Below, in pieces: positions 1-13,100 of a stretch of DNA of 64,000 nt; positions within the stretch are counted from its first letter, which is position 1; the number at the start of each line of letters is the position of its first letter. A model generated the notes under the pieces. The model was not told the DNA's origin and did not search any database. It saw only the letters and a list, made by a program, of their open reading frames with translations. The stretch comes from Lanius collurio. Its lineage: Eukaryota > Chordata > Aves > Passeriformes > Laniidae. A program made the translations under genes and the position numbers. The stretch covers positions 13,843,998 to 13,907,997 of the forward strand of contig JACBWW010000016.1 of assembly GCA_020086605.1 (NCBI GenBank). The letters run 5' to 3'.

Positions 1-2139
1 TGATAATGCAGAGCACATTTCACATGACAGGAACAGTGTCTGTTGGAGGACATTTCTGAAGGCAGCTCTGTGCTTTTATTATTAAGGAGCACTCTCTAAA
101 TACACAGAGTCAGATGCAGTGTTCAGCAAATGTCAAACCAGCAAGCAGTATGTGGCTATTTACCAACTACTGCTTATGCTGATTTCCAATGTGCTCCATA
201 TCACGCTTTTATGCTTCAGCAGAAAGTGTGCTAGGTGCCACCACAAATGATTTCTTTAATTCATCATAACAAATGTGTGTCTAACCACATAAATATTTTC
301 CTCCTGGAGGTAAATCATCCTGTTCATATGAAAAAAAATCTTCCTAAATTTCAGCAATAATAATTATAGAACAACTCTAAAAGCTCAGAATATTTTTCCA
401 CATACTGCCCATTCAAACAACATACAGTAAACATATGTAATATTAAGAATAATCTAAGAATAGTAGGAACAAGTAATAAGAAATAAAGGGTTATGTAGCT
501 CTTTCTTTATTGACATTTGTTCTGCAGTAGCTGCATCTACTGTGGCTTTCTCAAACAATAATACTATTTGTTTACTGAGGCATATTTAATTCCATGTAGA
601 GCACTCTGAGGAACTACAAATATGGATATTTGTGTAATGTTTTGGTAATTTAAAAACCCCTCTTTTTCTTGATGTGCAAAACTATATAAAATTATTTTTT
701 ATCTGAGGTTTTCTAAAATAGTTTTAATTGGATAATTATTTAACGGATTCAGGGAGTATTGCCATGCTTCAATCTCATCATTAAATTGGATACAGGAGTC
801 CATATGGCAGATGAGTAATATTAAATAAAAATAGCTGGTTTGACAGAGAAAGAAGTGATGTTATTGTGAAGAGATTTGTGCATTACATAATTCATGGTTT
901 TTATAGAAGACTTAGAGTTATGCCTAGAAATTGTTTTTGTTTAGATTCTTACCAAGGTATGCCATAGTTGCAGTAATGAATAATGCAGATAACATGGTGC
1001 TCTCAGCGAACTATACAGCAGAAAAAGCAGCTGACTATCAGAAATAGCTCATTAGGAAAAGAAAGATAAATGTGAGCAAAGCACATTACCTTGATGGAGA
1101 AACAGAAAAGACAGCTTCTACTTCACAACTAATTTGTAAAAACAAGCCTGAAAAATTCCTGGTTCCTAAAGCCTTTAGGCAAACTCAGAACTAATTAAAT
1201 AAAAACTTATCTGTGTTCCATACTTCTCAGATGAAATGGTAAGAAATTTCATCATGAAAGTTTATGTAATGCAAATGTGGGCCACCAGCAGTACAGGACT
1301 TCTAAAAATGAAACCACGTCTGAGGAAGACACAATGAGTCTGACTCATTATAGCATTGCTGTTTGCAACTCCAGGATGTAGTTAAGATGGTGTCAGCACT
1401 TTTGTTATATAACCTATTTTCAGTTGTTTATTACTTGGCTATAAAAATTTACTTCAGGCTAAATCTGAGTGCACAAGGTTTCAGGTATTGTGTTTTTTGG
1501 GTTTTGGTGGTTTTTTAAAAATAAGTTTTAAATAAATTTTAAACTTTGACTGATATATTTACTATTGGGGAAATCTGTTTTTTGTGAAAGATGCTGAATT
1601 TACACATTTCTTTCACTCAATTTACAAACTTCTTTTTATTTCCAGAGCACTTAAAGCATTAGTGGGAAACTCATTCTGCACTATTAAATTTTTTCATCTT
1701 GTATATTTCCAATTTTTTTTTAATCAATCATCAAACCTTTTTAAGCCCTGTCAAAAAGAAGAGATGTGATGGTTGAAATTAATATACAAAAAATTAACCA
1801 AAAATCTTACTCCAAGAATATGCATAGAGGTACAAATTAAAACCAAATAGCAAATTCACTAAATAAACTCACCCCTAAACATATCTTGTGGTAAGTACTT
1901 TTGTGTCTGTTTCCTAATCTTCTTATCTGGTACTGCATTAATTTTTCTGTATGTCTACAAAATGGGAAAATCTATAAAACATTTCATCAATGCATCATCT
2001 GAATAAACCCCAAAAAGATTGTAAAAATATGTGAGTAATTCAGAAATAGTAGATCATCTTCCATCTAGTCCAGTAACAGCAAAACCCTTCATGTTAGTTA
2101 TGAAAAATACTTGTATTGCAGGCATGAGTTTGGAGTTTT
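1..2139. other. AT-rich non-coding stretch
   Basis: No gene, RNA or recognisable repeat was found. Open frames are short, lack splice context and have compositions expected of AT-rich DNA. At 1490-1520 there is a T-rich run broken by GGG and GG groups, a low-complexity pattern that recurs near 44.85 and 53.87 kb. Confidence 0.6.
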
Positions 2140-2400
2140 CAGAGATGGGCTTTAACCACTACCAGGCCCTTTATCAGTGCCACAGCCTGTGAGAGGGTCC
2201 CCGGGGCTGCTGTGTGGGCTGAGGAGGGCAAAGGCACAGGGTGGCACTGCCAGGAAAGCAGCAGGAAAACACTGCTGAAAATGGGGTGGCTCTGCCATAT
2301 TCATCAGACAGTGCTGACTGAGCTTCTGGCACAGTCTGTGTGCATCCTGAAGTCATGTGCAGAAAACTTCTGGGGATCACTTAAAAAACGTGTACTAATT
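2140..2400. other. GC-richer island, unassigned
   Basis: About 260 bases are clearly richer in G+C than their surroundings, with short open frames on both strands that overlap each other. Neither translation resembles a family I know, and no splice signals define an exon. It could be an old decayed repeat, a regulatory element or a fragment of an untranslated region. Nothing in the sequence decides between these. Confidence 0.35.
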
Positions 2401-3120
2401 TAAAAGTGAGGTCCTAGGCATGGTAGGGTACGTCATTTGAGTGTGTATCATCTGAAACTGATGGACAGATCAGTTTTATCTTATGCTTGCTTTCCACTTA
2501 GCTTTACAAAAAATTGATTTAAGGGTTGATTCGTAACCTGCAGAGAACAGAAATGATAGCCATTATAAATGCAGTAATAGGTCACATATACAGCCCTCAG
2601 CATTACAATCAGTTTTGCTAGGTGAATGAATGATGAGTAAGATATCACATTTTTCTCAAAAGAGTATATTTAGGTCACTAACTTATCTGGCATAGCATTA
2701 ATTAATGTGTGGCTTTGAAATCCTTTTTAAAGGTGAGCACAGAGAAATCACTGGGGTTTTGCACTGGTGAAAGGTAGTCTAAACTTTAGATTTTGCTCCC
2801 AATTAATATGTGATATCAACACAGACATTTTAAAATCAGCTACTATCTCTCTCCATCTATCACTTGCAATGATTAACTGGTCAATTTAAATATTACCCAA
2901 TTCATACATATTGTAAGTAAAACCTAAAGGAAATGCAGTGGAATACTCTATTTTCTATTTTAAAGCAAGTTCATTAATTTCACATTAATTTATAAATCAT
3001 CAGGTACCCTTTTTCCTTTCCCTTTCTTTGTGATTAAAAAATGAAAAAGCCAACAGAACCTTTCACCAAAAAAGTTATTGCCAGTATCTACTATTCTTGT
3101 GATTCTCTTTCCTTCCTTAG

Positions 3121-3176
3121 GTGACTCCTTTAAGTGAGTGCTTTGGTCATCTGACTGGAGGACTGAAGCTTCCCAG
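3121..3176 (+). other. Candidate 56-nt exon (splice-bounded)
   Basis: A pyrimidine-rich tract (gattctctttccttccttag, 3101-3120) ends in AG directly before the segment, and the segment ends in CAG followed by GTACGT, a good vertebrate donor. One of the three frames is open throughout: 18 codons plus two bases, beginning VTPLSECFGH. The other two frames stop. The translation matches no protein I recognise. Vertebrate coding exons of this size exist, but a 56-nt open frame is unremarkable and AG/GT pairs are frequent by chance. It could equally be a non-coding RNA exon or nothing. Confidence 0.2.
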
Positions 3177-4954
3177 GTACGTTACTTTCAGTTACTCACT
3201 ATCTCTAAGGAGTCGTTTCATAGTGGTTTTATTTTATTTCCTAGGTATAGGTGTTGCTTTTCATTAATTTTCTTGCAGTTACTTTTCCTTCTTTCTCTCT
3301 TTTCTCAGGTTTATTCTGTTCCCACACAATTGCATTTTAGCATTTTCTCTTTCTTAGTTTCTGAACTAAAGGTTTTATTTTAAAAGCAGTTAATAAGTTT
3401 GACTGAAGAGATGATTATGCATATTGTCTGTTCCTTGAAACAGGACTGCTCCTCTTGAAGCTGGGACTATAAGGCTCTGCAGGAGGGGACATTATACAGG
3501 AGTTTCTTGTACAGAGGTCAGTGCACACAGTTCCAGTCAGCTCCCAACGCTCAGCCAGGACCCAAAGACTTGGGAGCCTCTTCTCTGGCTCTTCCTGTTA
3601 CTAAATCTGCTGTCAGATGGGAGGAGTGCAGGAAGCAGAGGAATTCTGGAGGAAAGGTTGTTGCCTTGTTTAAATAGGAACGATGATCTCCAAGTATCTC
3701 TTTCACATAACGTTCTTCTAATAATCTGCAATCTTCTCTCCGCAGAATCAATCTTCCATCTCCTTTTCAGAAAAAGATAAAGGTTTTTAGAGACTCCTTT
3801 ATGTCATTAGACTCTAAAGAGACTGCTGCCTTTTTATTTACGCAGTGAGAAATATATTGAGGGTCATCTCACCAAAGATATAATTTTATTTAATTTTTAC
3901 TTCTCTAACATTTTAATTGAATGTGTTTATTTCATTATTATTATTTTAGTTCTAATCAAAGTGTAGCTCTTAGCCTGCAGTCCACACATTTAGCAAAGAA
4001 ATTTAACTGCACATAGAACAGCCTATTAACAGGTTAAAAATGGAAGTGTCCTGAAGGAGAACCAGCCCTCTTTACAAAAGTTGTGATACTACCATAATAA
4101 CAAGGAGTTCACAGAATTAGATGACTAAGAATTCTCAGAGTCATTTTGCAAAAGACAGCACATAACTGGAATTTAATCCCAAGACTTTGATGTCTGTATC
4201 ATGGCTGTATCTTGGCTCTGCTGCATCTTTGAATTTTCTAGCTTTTGTCACTGTAACACTTTGTGTCACAACGTAATAAGGAAGGTTTCTTCTTTTTGTT
4301 GTTATTATTTTTGCTGATATTATATAATTGGCCCACTTCCATGTAATTTACTCAGGAAAATTTGAAGTTACTTTCTTTCTGCATTACAAATATTTCTGAT
4401 TTGCAAGTCATAAAATATTTTCCTTAGCAGATATATCGCTAAAGCGTGGGCAAATTCCAGAGAAGGTTGAGCAAAAAGCCTTAAATTCAGGATATTTAAA
4501 AACTTTGTAAAAAGAATTGAAAAAAATATTAGCAGGTGTTATTAATCAATATATTATGTGACATTGGAAATGTTATAAAATTCTTGAAATATCCAAACAG
4601 TAGGACAATGTAAGGAAAAATTTATACATACAGAACCAAGTCTGAAATACCTTTATTTCTCTCATTCTGGATACTCCCTTGTATCCAAAGTTTGTGTCCT
4701 TTTTAAGCTTTGTAAGAAAACTAAGATATACATTTGGCTAATTCTGAAAGCTAAAATACTCCTGTCTATGTTATTTTCCTATTCTCATTAACTTTCCAAA
4801 TCGTAAATGATGTACAAAAGTGCTTTCTCATGTACCTATATAAATGAAAACAGACAGAAAGTATACTTATTTCATGTGGCTGTTAGAAGAAATGTAACTG
4901 GAAATAAGTGATTGTCCCACTCGGCCCCAAATCCTGTTTATTTTGGGGCCACTC
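3177..4954. other. AT-rich non-coding stretch
   Basis: No gene or recognisable repeat. The overlapping minus-strand open frames at 3.54-3.75 kb share the same bases in different frames and show no splice or start context. Confidence 0.55.
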
Positions 4955-5325
4955 ACTACAAAAAACCACTGAGGTGCTGGAGCATTTCCAGAGAGGGGCA
5001 CCTGGGGAAGGGTCTGGAGCACCACCCCTGTGAGGAGCAGCTGGGGGAGCTGGGGTTGCTCAGTGTGGAGAAAAGGAGGCTCAGGAGGGACCAAATCACT
5101 CCCTACAACTGCCTGAAGGAGGGTGCAGCCAGGTGGGCTCCCAAATTACAAGTGGTAGGAAAGAGGAAATGGCACCAAGTTGTACTTGAGGAGATTTTTA
5201 TTGGATATTTAGGTAAAATTTCTTCACCAAAAGGGCTGTCAAGCATTTTAACAGAGTGGCCAGAGAAGTGGTTGCAAAGTCTAAAATCATACAATGAATG
5301 TTCAAAGTGTGGAAATGTTTAGGTG
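4955..5325 (+). mobile_element. CR1 LINE fragment (3' region)
   Basis: The segment follows the avian CR1 consensus near the end of its reverse-transcriptase reading frame and into the 3' untranslated part. Recognisable blocks in order are 'gaggtgctggagcatttcc' (about 4971), 'gaggagcagctgggggagct' (about 5032), 'aaaaggaggctcaggaggga' (about 5071), the 'ttggatatttagg' block (about 5202), and 'cagagaagtggttg' (about 5262). The copy is truncated at its 5' end, as nearly all CR1 copies are. It also lacks the terminal octamer tail, so the 3' end has decayed or been lost. The long open frame across it (4912-5322) is a by-product of the repeat and not a host gene. Frame changes against the consensus make it inactive. 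Confidence 0.9.
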
Positions 5326-8300
5326 TAATATTCTCCGGATTTTTTTTCAAAGCATAATTTTTGACATCATAATGCCACCTGGAAGCAAACTTTGTTCCAG
5401 TAGGAGAGCACATTTAAATCACCCTGCACACATTACATTAATCACTTGTTTTTCCAACTGTAATTGTTACACTTATTCCAAATTTTAATGGATGAGGTTA
5501 GCCTGATTTCTCAAGCAAAGTAAAGATTACAACTACAACCCAGCACCAAAGCTTTTTCAGTAAATAGCAAATAACATTTTTATCATGCTGACAGTCACAA
5601 AAAGAGCATAGAATAAAAAGCTGTTAAAACCTCTTCTCCATCCTCAGATAGCAATGTAAGTCACCTATAGGCTAGGATTCATACCTTTTTTTTTCATCCT
5701 TAGCAAACAAGGAGTAACATAATTGGTTTTTGTGACTGTGTATCTGTTTCAAAAACATCAAAACAATATATGCAATAGAATCTGAGTTGGGAAAAATCAC
5801 ATTGTAAAATGATAGATGATAATATGCCCAACAGGTAAACTTTTTATATGACAGGGTAAGGGATCAAATTTACAGCTAGTAATGTATTGCAGAAGACTGT
5901 AATTGTCTGGAATATTTTCTGATGATGTTCTTATTTCTAAAATAGTATTTTGATGTAGTGCAGCTCTTCTTAGACTCTGATAGTTATTAATAGAAATATG
6001 TCCTTTAGTATAAGTAATCTATTCCACATAGGAAGAATATATTGTTCAAAATAAGAAGGCATGTTTCATTTTATAATTGGTCAAAAACTCTTGAGAAATA
6101 GTTGTTCATTCTGGAAAGTACTTTGGAGAATAAATTGCCTCTTCTGCTTCAAAAATCTATGAAGTCTTATCTTTTTGATTCAAGGTTTCTCTCAAAAAGT
6201 AAATTTAGATACTAGGAGAACAGAAAATTCTGCTATCTTTTATGTAGTAAGTAAAAATATTAAAGGAAATTACATCAAAGATATAATACTGTGGATTTTG
6301 TTTTGGTTTATTTTGGCAGTGAACCTATTAATGCCTATTCTTTTAGACCCACACTTTTTTCTTTTTCCTTTTCTAAACTTTAATAAAATTAAATTCTCTC
6401 TGAACTAAATCCTAGCAAATCTAATCAAAGGCAGTCACTTCACTAAGGGGAAGCAGGGGGTGGGGAGGAACTAAATTACAACTTTCTTCAAGATCTTAAA
6501 AAGCAAAATGGAAAAAAGCCATAGTCAATATAATAAATCATAACATCATAGAGAGCTTATTTGGAGGGAGTTAAGGAGTGTTGATTAAGGAGGTGTTGGT
6601 GTTAAGGTTGTAATCAGGCAGCCATTTCAAGCCTCACTTTCACAGCCTGCTGACATGAAGGAATAACATTTATTTTGTGAACAGTTTTGTGACTGATGTC
6701 AGAGAGAGATGAGAAAGGGATTTTTCCCCCCTCTTATTTCAGCTGTAGAGCAAAAACATGTAAAAGCTTTATGAGTTATAAAATGAGATGTGTTTTATGA
6801 TTTTCCTCCCCACTTCTCCAGGATGAAAGGTACCTTTTCCAAATATGCAAATTAACATCTGTATAAGCAGAACCTGGAAAAAGTAGAATGGACTCTCCAC
6901 ATGCTCATATCAATATCTATAAGTGTACATATGCATGTGAATGGGATAGGCTAATAAACTGCTGGATGGGAAATCTGCAAATAAAGGCCTTGTTCTTCCC
7001 TCACATTGTGTAAATTTAAAATAATACTGCTGAATTCAGTAGACACAGATTTGCTGTAAAAGTGGTATCTCCAAGAAAATAACTAAAATGCACTGATACT
7101 TCAGACAGTTGTGTGTCTAGTATTTTACACTGTTGAAAAAAAATCTGGTTTTCATCTAATTTTACTACTTTGCATAGCTTGAATACTGTGTACTAACAAG
7201 CTATAGGAAAAACAGAATGACTCCCCTAGGATAAGAACATCATGATGGAGCAAAGTCTTATTTTTCCTCTATTGTGTATATATATGTGCAAATCCAAATT
7301 CAATGTATTGCAATTCATTGCCTGAATTATGTGTATGCCAAATATGCTCTGTCAATGGAGCTCACTCTAATCTCTAATTTTTATTGGAGCTACTGAGAAT
7401 ATACAAGTAGTAATACCACTGGTGTTATCTTAAAGGTCTAAGGATATGTGAGATAATTCACAGGGGAAAGGTAGTATCTTTCATCAGATCAACTAATACA
7501 GCTAAGAAAGAAAGGATGCACTTTCAGGCAGACAAATCATATGTAAGATGTATAAGATGACCAAACATGATGGTATTATATTGATAATGTTAACCTTATT
7601 GTATACTAAGATGCTTTGCACTGGACTAAATATTGAATTAGAAGGGTTCTGATTCACATAATCTTCAGCCAAGCTGCCTTATTGGAGAAGATGGCTATTT
7701 ACTCTACCTTGCCTTCAGAAAAGTTATGTTAGCAATATAATTAGGTATAAAAAATCCAGAAATTATGCACTGTCCTAATTTAATGCTACTCTAAATAAAA
7801 CATCCAGGAAAGCTGTAGAAGGATAAGAAGAATTCTCTTACTGAGGTAAATCTGACTGAAGAAGAGTAACCAAATTTAGGAGAGACTGAAGGAATATCCA
7901 AGGTCTCTTTGGCAGTACCTATTCTCTATGTTCTTTTTCTATAGCTCTGCTTATAATCTCTTATGGAAGATGATAATGGAGACATGAAGATGGAAAAATA
8001 TAAAGAACAAAATTAACTTTTTAGTCTAATCTTATTCCAACTAAGCCTACTATAGATTTTTGCTTAATAAAATATTAGGTTAAAAAGAACAAATCTTCAG
8101 TAGTACACATCCATTCCAAATTAGGGAAGTAAAAATGAAAACAATCATGATCAACCATGATGTAGAAAGGGGAAATGTAAGCAGGCACACAATGAGAAAT
8201 CAGATACTCTTCAACTTTATGACTGAAAGACGTAGTGAATTAAGAAGGAATCCTAGCATATGTGGAAGCTCTGATTGAAAAAATATGAATTCAAAAACCA

Positions 8301-9894
8301 CTCAAAAAGGCATTATTGCACTTCCAAAGAAGAATTAGAAAAAAGAAAAATGCTTGAAAATTGTCCAGTTGAATGGTGACTGGACCTTAGACTTACCCAG
8401 CTGTGATTGTGACACAGCTCAATGAAGATTTGGCATCACTTACTAGTGAAAAAAAAACTGAGAAAAAATTCAAAGTGCCTCAATACTCACACACATGGCA
8501 AACATTTTGTAAGAAGGGATAACACTTTAACACTTTTTGGTTTTTTCTGTTTCATGGGTTGTTTCTTTTTTCATGTAATAAATGGGTACCAGCAGATCAG
8601 AGAAGCACGAGAATATAAAGAGAAATTTGGAGGTTTTTTCTGAAAATACTTTTCAATTCATAGGTACCTGACAATTAGCAGTGTAAATTGAACACAATTT
8701 AAAAAATTGTATGTGTGAAACTTAATTTTAATGTCTACAAATTAAAGAGGAATATGTATATTTAGAAAAAAAAAAAGTTATATTTTCTCAACCCCCTCAA
8801 CTTATTTGAAAATTCATATAAAAGGCCCTTTATAAATAATTCCCAGGGAATGGAATTACTGCGAAACACAGAAAATATTTTCTATTCAGAGATACTTCCA
8901 AATTGGCTCAGACCACCCAGACAATTGATGATCAGAAGAGAACAGAGCAGTATGATCAGAACAGAAAACATGGTTACACTCTTAGTGTAACTCCCCGAAT
9001 CAAGGCCACTTCTTAGCAAATTACTGTCTACATAACCATACAGGGATTTCACATTTCTCCATTCCTTAAACCAAACTGCAGCAATGTTAACTAACATACA
9101 CTAATGAATCTTGGCATCCATAGATATAGTCCTTTTAGGAAAATGTACTTTGGTCTCCTCAGGGAAGTTCATGCCTAAGTGGAAAACTTCTTGAGGACTT
9201 CATAAAGCACACTGGCTTTCATAGGGCTGTTATACAGAACTGTAGCTCTGTCCATGAGAATGAGAGTGCAGGTTGTGCAGTTCCATTGTTGAATTCATGA
9301 TTGTCTTGCCTACAAGCATCCAGGCTAGAACTTAGCTATAGGACCTGCACTGAGGGGATAACTAAATTATAAAATCTAACATGGTGATGAAATAATGTGT
9401 ATTAAAATTGGATTACACATTCACTGCCTTTTTGCACAGGAGATGTTGCAACATTCTGACAGTTCTGAAAGTATGAAGACTACAGTAGAGCTAGTTGGAA
9501 TAATATAACTCTCCATCTTCTGAATTTATCATATAGAGTAAGGGAGTAGAGACTAGAATTTCTAGACTTCAGGACAGTTCTCCAGGGGTTTTAAAGATGC
9601 CTTATGTTGCTGTATTGAGCAGCAGGGTAATGAGGTGGTGTTAACTGCAATGACTTGACTGAAGGTCTATTAGCTATTACCTTTATGAGTGTTAAAAAGC
9701 ATGAATTCATACCTACATAATACCTGAAGTTGAGTAATCAATAATGAATTTAAAAATATTTAATTTATTTTCATTTTTTTCCATTCATCATTGAAATTTT
9801 CAACTTTTATTCCCCAGAATGATAAAGGTTAGAATTTTTTCCTTGATATAATTGATGCCACTACAATCAAAGTGCTGATAATTGTATATAATTG
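5326..9894. other. AT-rich non-coding stretch
   Basis: No gene or repeat was recognised. A G-rich clump (aaggggaagcagggggtggg) lies at about 6446-6465. It has only three runs of three or more G, so it falls short of a canonical four-run quadruplex motif. Confidence 0.55.
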
Positions 9895-10185
9895 CATGTT
9901 GGAGCCAAACTGCGAAGAGAAGGTTAAGCACTTCAAGAGGAGACGAAGGAAGGCGAGACCGGCAATTTCTCTACAAGCACCCTGGAGAAGGGGTCATCCC
10001 ACTCTTTGTTCTGTTGCATGGCCTGAAAATGCCCTTTTGGTGTGTTCCAAAACCAGAATGGAATGCTGGGCTGAAAGATTGGACATAAAGATTCAAAATC
10101 ATGGCCTTATCCTTTCTTCCAACTGCTCTGTGAAGACAGAGTCAGTTCAGGGAATGGGAGCACTGTCCGGAAAGCCTCCAGTGTG
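9895..10185. other. GC-richer island with open frames, unassigned
   Basis: About 290 bases are richer in G+C and contain several CpGs near 9913-9961, unusual for this CpG-poor window. Two overlapping plus-strand frames stay open here (one about 104 codons, one about 68), one very basic near its start with an Arg/Lys run. Neither has a recognisable domain, a supported ATG context or splice sites. A decayed transposon or a regulatory element is at least as likely as a coding exon. Confidence 0.3.
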
Positions 10186-13100
10186 AGGCAGGGATTTTGT
10201 GCTACTGTTTAAATCAGAGTATTTAATATGTGGACATGTGTTCAGCACTGCTCAATTACAGTAGCTCCACATATTTTCATGGTTTGATGCCTCAGAATAG
10301 AGTATCTTTTAAAGGACTTCCTGAGCATGGCTAATTCCTTGCTGAATCAGCTGGACTGGTGGAGACTCAATTTTTACAGCTGTCTCAGCCTTTCATTCTA
10401 GAAAAGCTTCAAAATACTTAGCAGTGAATCAAACTCTATGGTAACTTATTGGTAGGATTTTGCTGAAATGATAGAGTCGCTACAGCAGTAATTCCCATTT
10501 CCATAGCAAAATTGTGTTTTACTTATCTAGCTATTTCAAAAATGTTATTGGAGAAGATTCATTTTTCAATTTATATTTTCATCCATTAGAGCTTCTATTT
10601 TTTTAAAACCTATTTTAAAAGACAATTGCAATGTTAAAATGCATAATTTTTATTTATCAGCAATATCAATCTAAACAATAATAAGTTCTTCATTTATTCT
10701 GTTAGAAACTGTAATCGGTTTTGGCTTTTATTTTTTCCTTACTTCAGCCCTAACCACCGGCTAAAAATTCCATGTGTCAGTTAGAAGGTATAGAGCCTTA
10801 CAATTAAAAGAAAAAATAAAATCAGTTATTTATTGTGTATTGGGAAGCTCAGATCTGTACTTTCACATACCATGCTTCTCAGTAGAAGAGCCAATTTCGG
10901 AGCTGCTCATGTACAGCTCTCATTCACACAATGTCTTAGTGAGAATAATTGCACTAATAAATAAATATGGTGTTTGTACTTTTCATCCTCAGAAAGCATT
11001 GCAAAAGCAGGAGCAAAGCAAACACACCTCTCTGAAGTATATGGGAGGATTCCATCCACTTAAATTCTCAGCTCTGTTTTTCAGTTCATTTTTTTAAAAA
11101 AATGTTTATTCAGAGCCATCTACCTAAACAATATGGACTTCTGAAGGTATTTGAAATCTGAAATTTCTATCCATGGATTTTCATCATAAGCTACCTGGAA
11201 GAGGTTATTGTTATTCATTATTTTGGGCCAAATTTTTGAATAGGTGAACTTGGTAATTTAATTTGATTATATGATCATTTTTCTGTCTTTTCTAATGTAT
11301 CTTCTTTATCATAATATTTACTTTTATTTTTGCCATGGTAATAGTAATTAGATATATAGCAAAATGGGACCTTATCTGCCAGCTGCTTATCTTTATCTGT
11401 GTGTTGTTATTCCAAAGCCTTCTCAAAGAAAACTACCGAAGTAAACTTAAATCCTTAACCCTTTAATCTCCAGAACGATGACAGTGGGATGCTGTTCCAT
11501 ACCGTGAATTTACTCTGTCTTTTACTGCAATCTGTGGACATGCAATAATGTGTAGAAATTGGGCTGAACATGTGAGGATTCAGATTAGTAGTCGGAAGAA
11601 TTTCCTGAATTGTGGCAAAATTTAATTTTTTTTGGAACATATAATTTTGGGAACAATATTTAAAACCCAAGCTTCTGCTTCTATTCTTGTAATATCAACA
11701 CTTTTATGGTAGCTATCACCTCTAATTAACAGGCAACTCCCATTAGTCATGCACTTAGATGTCAGAGTGACTCCAGTGGCAGCAGCTCAAACCCAATTAG
11801 GAACTTGACTAAAAGTACTATAAACCAGACTGTATTTTTACTAGTAGATGAAAGTCAAGCATATAAATGAGAGCAACCCCAAAATGCTTCCAAGCAGTAA
11901 TCTTAAATCACTGTGCATGTTGCTTTTTACTTCCTAAAATATCATTTTTGAATGTGAAAATATGGACTTATTATTCAGACAATGATTTTGTTAGTTTCTG
12001 TTGCCCTTTGCTTGCTTTCCCAGGACTGTGTAAACATGTGCATGGCTCTGTACAATTAACAATTTCATATTGATATCTGAGGTTTACCTTCTCTCATTGT
12101 TTCTAGAAAGTGCATTAGATAATTTTTGTTGCCAGCCCTGTAATGACCCTCAGCTGTTTCCAGTCCCTCTTAGAGTGTTAACATTTCATTTGCAATCGCA
12201 CTCTGTGAGCTGTAAAAATGTTTCTGAATGTGTATAGGACAACAGAACACTTTTCACATTTGGGTCATTGTAGTGGTAACCCTAAACACAAAACACCCAA
12301 TGTGAATGAATCTTTCTTTTACTTTCCAGATGCTTGATTCAGACACCAAAAGTTAAATCAGGAGTGTCTTCCAGGATGCAAGTGCTCTCATGTCCATACA
12401 CTTCAAATGCTTATGCAGCATAGCTATGTTTTTTGTTTATTAGTTCCCTATGTAGATGACCACTTATGTGATTATGTATTTTATTGAACTGGGACTGCTG
12501 AGATCAAAGTTAGAAATAAATGAGTACTGCTGTATATGGGTAAGTGTACATATCTACAGAATTGTTTAAATAATTTAGATTAATCTTTCAAAAAGCAGGA
12601 ATCATGTGAGAAAGACACCTGTGGATTTTAGAAATCAGTTCTGGTGGCTGATTACAGTATTTTAAAGAATAGCTTTTTCAACAGCTTTATGCCTAGGAGG
12701 TGTGCAAAGCAGCAAATTACTTCCACTGAATGGGATAGTAAGAGCTTTATTCTGTGGAAGTTAAACATCTTTCAGAAATGAAAGTATTCATAACATCCAT
12801 TTTAGCTTGCTGTAGAATAGCTCATGAAACCAAAAGATCAGAAAGAACTTTCAGATAATTTTGTCTGTTTTTATTTGGTTGCTGTATGCAAGACCATTAA
12901 AATATTCTTTTATCTAAAGTATAATTAGGAGACAACTATGCCGAGAACAGCTAAATCCTTTAACTGCTTCAGAAAAAAAAAAAGGAGAAAAAAAAAGGTA
13001 ATCTTGAATTTCATTCAGAACGCTTTTGAATGAAGACATTGAGGGCTGTAATTTTATTCTTAAAAGAAAGCTTTTCTTTCTAGGATAAGCTACAGAAAAC

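Noticed and set aside
4912..5322. Open frame of 136 codons on the plus strand
   Set aside because: It lies almost entirely in the CR1 fragment and is explained by it.
6446..6465. G-quadruplex-like cluster
   Set aside because: It has only three runs of three or more G, so it does not meet the usual four-run pattern.
9872..10186. Open frame of 104 codons on the plus strand
   Set aside because: No domain, no supporting splice sites and no ATG context. A second frame over the same bases is equally open.
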